DNA of 9,626 nucleotides from Arcicella sp043769985 (GTDB taxonomy: Bacteria > Bacteroidota > Bacteroidia > Cytophagales > Spirosomataceae), in the NCBI GenBank assembly GCA_043769985.1, contig JAYVIV010000030.1:1-9626 (forward strand), read 5' to 3'. The notes below the pieces were generated by a model. The model did not search any database. It was not told where the DNA came from and was given only the letters and a program-made list of their open reading frames with translations. How positions within the stretch are numbered: the first letter of the stretch is position 1; the number at the start of each line of letters is the position of its first letter. A program made the translations under genes and the position numbers. Positions 6,619 to 9,626 of this stretch are shown piece by piece.

Positions 6619-6663
6619 AAAAGCGAAAGGTTTAGTGGAAATTCCGCTAAACCTTTCGCTTTT
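6619..6663. terminator. Bidirectional intrinsic terminator between converging genes
   Basis: Bases 6619-6640 and 6642-6663 form a 22-bp inverted repeat with a single T/C difference (a G-U pair in RNA) and almost no spacer. The plus-strand side runs into a T tract (6660-6665). The minus-strand reading is followed by TTATTATTTTTAATTTC. It therefore serves both the LytS/LytTR operon and the DUF1080 gene. Its right arm overlaps the last four codons and the stop codon of the DUF1080 gene. Confidence 0.9.
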
Positions 6664-7543
6664 TATAATGACACGCTGATTTATTAGATTTGATATAATA
6701 CGATTTGTAATTCAAGGCTCTTGGGTCAGTACAACCTTCTAAATTCAATACCTCAATATTCTTAAAATCAATTGGATGGCTTTCTGCTTGGAGAGCAATA
6801 TAGCCTGATTTTAAGGCAGTACCCTCTTTTTTCTTCCATGCTTCAATCGTTGCAGCATCCATTTTGGCAACTTCCCAATCCTGTTTTCCACCTACGAAAC
6901 CTCCTCCAATTTGGGTTTTATTATAAGTCAAAACAGTATCTCCATTGATTACGTGATGAACCACTGAATCTCCCAAAACAATTGCCTCTGCACTTACCCA
7001 TTGGTCGCCATCATAAGTCTTTGAATCTGAATCTATGCAATGGGCTGGGCGAAGGCTTCCTTTCATATACGCCTGTGTGCCTGGCGAACATAAATTACCT
7101 GTGTGGCGTTCGCCTTTGCCTAAACCTCCCAATAATTGCATTTCTAAGGAAATAGGGAAAGTTTGCTCAAAAGTCAGACTTTGGGCGGATTGCGAATGCA
7201 CCATAATGCCACTATTTCTAACGTTCCAAACTGCTCCGCCCGGCGTTTGATTGCCTTGAAAACGATACATGAAACGAACAGTATAATAAGAATAGGGCTT
7301 TTTGTAGTAGATATGACCATATTTTTCATCGAAATTTTGATATTGGTCATACTTTACTCTCATCATACCATCTTCAATACGGAAGGTATTTTTGTAATTA
7401 TCATTCAAAGGTTGTCCAGAGATTTTAATGTCCCAACCCGTAAGGTCTTTACCATTAAAAATTGAAATCCAATCTTTGGTTTCCGCCTTTTTTTGAGCGA
7501 AGGTTGAGATAGAGAGTATGAGGAGGATTAAGGTCTTTTTCAT
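6647..7543 (-). CDS. Secreted DUF1080 protein (3-keto-disaccharide hydrolase-like)
   Basis: The 298-residue product has a signal peptide (residues 1-17, MKKTLILLILSISTFAQ) and a DUF1080 / PF06439 domain of concanavalin-like beta-sandwich type (about 24-267). Family landmarks are DWISIFNGKDLTGWDIKI (24-41), NSGIMVHSQ (110-118), EMQLLGG (134-140), GNLCSPG (149-155) and QWVSAEAIV (181-189). Pfam names this family 3-keto-disaccharide hydrolase, meaning cleavage of glycosides oxidised at C3; activity of this member is inferred. The C-terminus (270-293) is a small two-cysteine module, GCTDPRALNY...ACHY, like the GC-DP-A-NY-C-Y tails of secreted Bacteroidota proteins; Cys271 and Cys291 could form a disulfide. 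The gene follows the GH2 beta-galactosidase in the same direction and is probably co-transcribed with it despite a 187-bp gap holding a large palindrome. The last codons form one arm of the shared terminator. Confidence 0.92.
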   Translation of the reverse strand: MKKTLILLILSISTFAQKKAETKDWISIFNGKDLTGWDIKISGQPLNDNYKNTFRIEDGMMRVKYDQYQNFDEKYGHIYYKKPYSYYTVRFMYRFQGNQTPGGAVWNVRNSGIMVHSQSAQSLTFEQTFPISLEMQLLGGLGKGERHTGNLCSPGTQAYMKGSLRPAHCIDSDSKTYDGDQWVSAEAIVLGDSVVHHVINGDTVLTYNKTQIGGGFVGGKQDWEVAKMDAATIEAWKKKEGTALKSGYIALQAESHPIDFKNIEVLNLEGCTDPRALNYKSYYIKSNKSACHYKKRKV

Positions 7544-7589
7544 GATAGAAAAATTAAGAGGATAAGGAAGTATATGAGCGTGCCACGAG

Positions 7590-7727
7590 TAAAATATTAG
7601 ACCACGGATTTTACGGATTAAACAGATTCACACTGGGACGCACAATCGGATTTTTTAATTTTTATCCGACTATGCGTCCCAGTGTAAATCCGTAACATCT
7701 GTAAAATCTGTGGTCTAATTTATTTTA
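7590..7727. repeat. ~138-bp near-perfect palindrome (REP/MITE-like element)
   Basis: The left arm (7590-7651) and right arm (7664-7727) are inverted copies over about 62 bases with roughly nine substitutions and one 2-base indel, around a 12-base T-rich loop. Exactly matching blocks include ATTAGACCAC, GATTTTAC and a 13-base core ACACTGGGACGCA. Several differences are G/A exchanges that keep G-U pairing in RNA. Each arm contains GGATT/AGATT motifs repeated at short intervals. The element starts 3 bases beyond the beta-galactosidase stop and codes for nothing. It resembles dispersed palindromic elements of Bacteroidota intergenic regions. It may terminate or stabilise the beta-galactosidase mRNA. 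Confidence 0.85.
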
Positions 7728-7730
7728 TTA

Positions 7731-9626
7731 CTATTTCCCACTATCCGTTTTCACTTTCTTCTCAGTAATCCCAGGAGCAATGGGTTTTAGCCAGTAAGTA
7801 TATTCGTAATTCTTATAATTTAAACGGTATTTTTCAAGGGGTAAATGTCCCCACGAATCTATCCCTGCAACGCCTGTTTGTTGTAAATCAACGTTGAGAT
7901 AAATTTCTTCTCGTCCAATCAAATCACCTGAGTGGTATTGAGCTTTATCCTCGGCTGGGTCAAGGTCTTCTTGGGAATGATTTAAGGCATTAACATTCAG
8001 ATAATCAGCATCTTGTACAACCATCAAGCCACGCCCTTTGGCATTTGTTAAACTCGCCCAACGCACATCGGCTTTGTTGCCCGACTCTTGCGGGCGAATG
8101 TAGGCATGGTACTGATCATCCACTTTTCCTTCATATTGCCCCACAGTTGCACCCGTTTTCCTATCCCAATAACTTTCCTGTGGTCCACGACCATACCATT
8201 TTAAAGCATTAAATTCCTTTGGTAAAACCATCTGATTACCAAAACGCATCATCATGGGATAATTACCCTTTATTGCCTCAAACTTATTTTTAATCTTAAT
8301 ATTTCCTTCACCATCCACATCATAAATGGTGGTATAGAGGGCATCGCCATTTAGCATTTTCTTGGTAAACACTATTTGTGGATTTCCGCTTACTATTAAG
8401 GTTTTGGTATCCGAAACAGGCTCAATTTTGCCCGTTTTCAACCAAATTCTTGATTTCTTTTGCGTACTCGAACCATAATCATTATCGTTTGCCGCACGCC
8501 AAAAATCTGGCATTGGTCCTTTTTTGATTAATGAAATACCTTGCTTTATGAATGAACTAATGGTTCCTACTTCTTTATCAAAAACAATCGTGAAATCTGC
8601 TCCAGTAACCGTAATTTTCGCTCCCGCTTCGCTTACTGTTGGGTTTTTTGTGGTAATTAAAACAGGAGCAGGTCGTTTTATTACGTTCAACGGAAACTGT
8701 TCATAAGCCATTTCTGAATTTGCTGGCAATAATGGTTCTTTGTTCTTTAATTTCATTGAAACATTTAAAAAATACTCCTTGCCAGCTTTCAGACTTGTTC
8801 TTGGCGAAATAGTAAAAATTTTCATTTTCCCAGCCGAAATGCCCGTCAAATCCTCTATTTTGCCCTTTTCTACTTCAACTCCTTCCTCAAAAACTGACCA
8901 ATTTAAAGAAAAATTATCCAGATTTCTGAAAGAATAAGTATTTTTTACCTCCACTTGATTCAGTCCTACATTCTCTAATTTGATGTATTGATGTACTTTT
9001 TTAACTTCTAAAGCATGTGGATGTAATTGACGTTCAGGATTTACTAAGCCATTACATAAAAAGTTTTTATCAGAATTAATGTCCTTTGCACCCCAATCGC
9101 CACCGTAGCCATAAATTTTCTTTCCTGCCTTTTCAATAATTACGCCTTGATCAACCCAATCCCAGATGAATCCGCCTTGAAGATTTGGATATTTTTCGAT
9201 TACATCCCAATATTCCTTGAAATTTCCTACTGAATTTCCCATGGCATGAGCATACTCACACATGATGTATGGACGGTCTTTGTGCGTTTTGGCGTATTTT
9301 TCTACTTGTTCAATCTCTGGATACATTGGACAAACAATATCAGTATTCCATTCTAATTCAGCTCGTTCATACTGAATTGGACGAGTTGGGTCTGTTTGTT
9401 TCAACCATGTATAGGTATTATAAAAATTCCACCCATTACCCGCTTCATTGCCCAACGACCAAATGATGATGGATGGATGATTTTTGTCTCGCTCAAACAT
9501 CCGTTGTGTACGTCTCATGTGTGAGTTCAAAAAGGCAGGATTATTACCCAAAGTTTGCAACAAGCCATAGCCCATTTCGTGCGATTCGATGTTTGGTTCG
9601 TCCACCACATACAAACCATATTCATC
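7731..9626 (-). CDS. Glycoside hydrolase family 2 beta-galactosidase, C-terminal 631 residues (start beyond right edge)
   Basis: The reading frame is open through the right edge of the window and begins mid-domain with DEYGLYVVDEPNIESH, so the start codon and the N-terminal sugar-binding and sandwich domains (about 400 residues in LacZ-type enzymes) are missing. Visible parts are the TIM-barrel catalytic core, with acid/base Glu in WSLGNEAGNG (codon 9444-9446) and nucleophile Glu in MCEYAHAMGNS (codon 9255-9257). FIWDWVDQG and FLCNGLVNPERQLHPH follow. A sandwich domain comes next, then the C-terminal Bgal_small_N domain (VGTISSFIKQG, PDFWRAANDNDYG) with GIDSWGHLPLEKY near the end. Both catalytic residues are present, so it is probably active. 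It hydrolyses terminal beta-galactosides, or a related beta-glycoside, because GH2 specificity varies. Secretion cannot be judged without the N-terminus. It is upstream of the DUF1080 gene on the same strand. Confidence 0.96.
   Translation of the reverse strand, partial: DEYGLYVVDEPNIESHEMGYGLLQTLGNNPAFLNSHMRRTQRMFERDKNHPSIIIWSLGNEAGNGWNFYNTYTWLKQTDPTRPIQYERAELEWNTDIVCPMYPEIEQVEKYAKTHKDRPYIMCEYAHAMGNSVGNFKEYWDVIEKYPNLQGGFIWDWVDQGVIIEKAGKKIYGYGGDWGAKDINSDKNFLCNGLVNPERQLHPHALEVKKVHQYIKLENVGLNQVEVKNTYSFRNLDNFSLNWSVFEEGVEVEKGKIEDLTGISAGKMKIFTISPRTSLKAGKEYFLNVSMKLKNKEPLLPANSEMAYEQFPLNVIKRPAPVLITTKNPTVSEAGAKITVTGADFTIVFDKEVGTISSFIKQGISLIKKGPMPDFWRAANDNDYGSSTQKKSRIWLKTGKIEPVSDTKTLIVSGNPQIVFTKKMLNGDALYTTIYDVDGEGNIKIKNKFEAIKGNYPMMMRFGNQMVLPKEFNALKWYGRGPQESYWDRKTGATVGQYEGKVDDQYHAYIRPQESGNKADVRWASLTNAKGRGLMVVQDADYLNVNALNHSQEDLDPAEDKAQYHSGDLIGREEIYLNVDLQQTGVAGIDSWGHLPLEKYRLNYKNYEYTYWLKPIAPGITEKKVKTDSGK

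Noticed and set aside
7035..7465. Two overlapping plus-strand open frames of 71 and 100 codons
   Set aside because: They are antisense to the well-supported DUF1080 gene and show no motif of their own.
8524..9466. Several 60-65 codon plus-strand frames within the beta-galactosidase
   Set aside because: They are antisense shadows of a conserved GH2 coding region.
9612..9614. TTG as a start codon for the beta-galactosidase
   Set aside because: The frame continues upstream to the window edge as DEYG, which is conserved GH2 sequence, so the TTG is an internal leucine and the gene is truncated by the window.
1..9626. CRISPR arrays, tRNA or rRNA genes, insertion sequences
   Set aside because: I saw no regularly spaced repeats, no tRNA cloverleaf or rRNA signature, and no transposase-like reading frame.

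Overview
The window looks like Bacteroidota DNA, most probably from the Cytophagales (a Spirosomataceae/Leadbetterellaceae-type genome), though the rank below phylum is a guess. The reasons are the AT-rich intergenic DNA, start codons with A-rich leaders and no Shine-Dalgarno sequence, a TTG-N20-TAnnTTyG promoter candidate, a DUF5686 outer-membrane protein with an N-terminal carboxypeptidase-regulatory-like domain, a LytS/LytTR two-component pair, and a DUF1080 protein beside a GH2 beta-galactosidase.

Layout, left to right. Bases 1-253 hold an imperfect hairpin and no gene. At 254-982 (+) is a small secreted protein built from two related halves, followed by a perfect 15-bp inverted repeat (1018-1058). 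A gene-poor stretch (1059-1473) ends in a promoter candidate overlapped by a perfect 11-bp dyad. This leads into a large outer-membrane protein gene (1474-4041, +) that closes with a strong intrinsic terminator (4066-4117). The 550-bp gap 4042-4591 also contains, on the minus strand, a 43-codon gene too short for routine ORF calling (4292-4423). Its N-terminal half resembles Bacteroidota RiPP leader peptides and its C-terminus is a tandem repeat, MTGTFSF-AK-MTGTFSF. Pointing away from it is a tightly coupled operon for a membrane histidine kinase of the LytS type (4592-5755, +) and a LytTR response regulator (5758-6555, +). After a heptad repeat, a 16-bp palindrome and a bidirectional terminator, two minus-strand genes follow: a secreted DUF1080 / 3-keto-disaccharide hydrolase-like protein (6647-7543) and the C-terminal 631 residues of a GH2 beta-galactosidase (7731-9626), whose start lies beyond the right edge. 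A near-complete ~138-bp palindrome (7590-7727) sits between these two.

How they may work together: the kinase and regulator form one signalling unit. The beta-galactosidase and DUF1080 protein are probably co-transcribed and act on galactoside-type or oxidised glycosides in the periplasm or at the cell surface. The most novel item is the small peptide gene divergent from the two-component system. It could be an orphan RiPP precursor or a secreted signal peptide, but no modification enzyme or exporter is visible in the window, so this stays a hypothesis.
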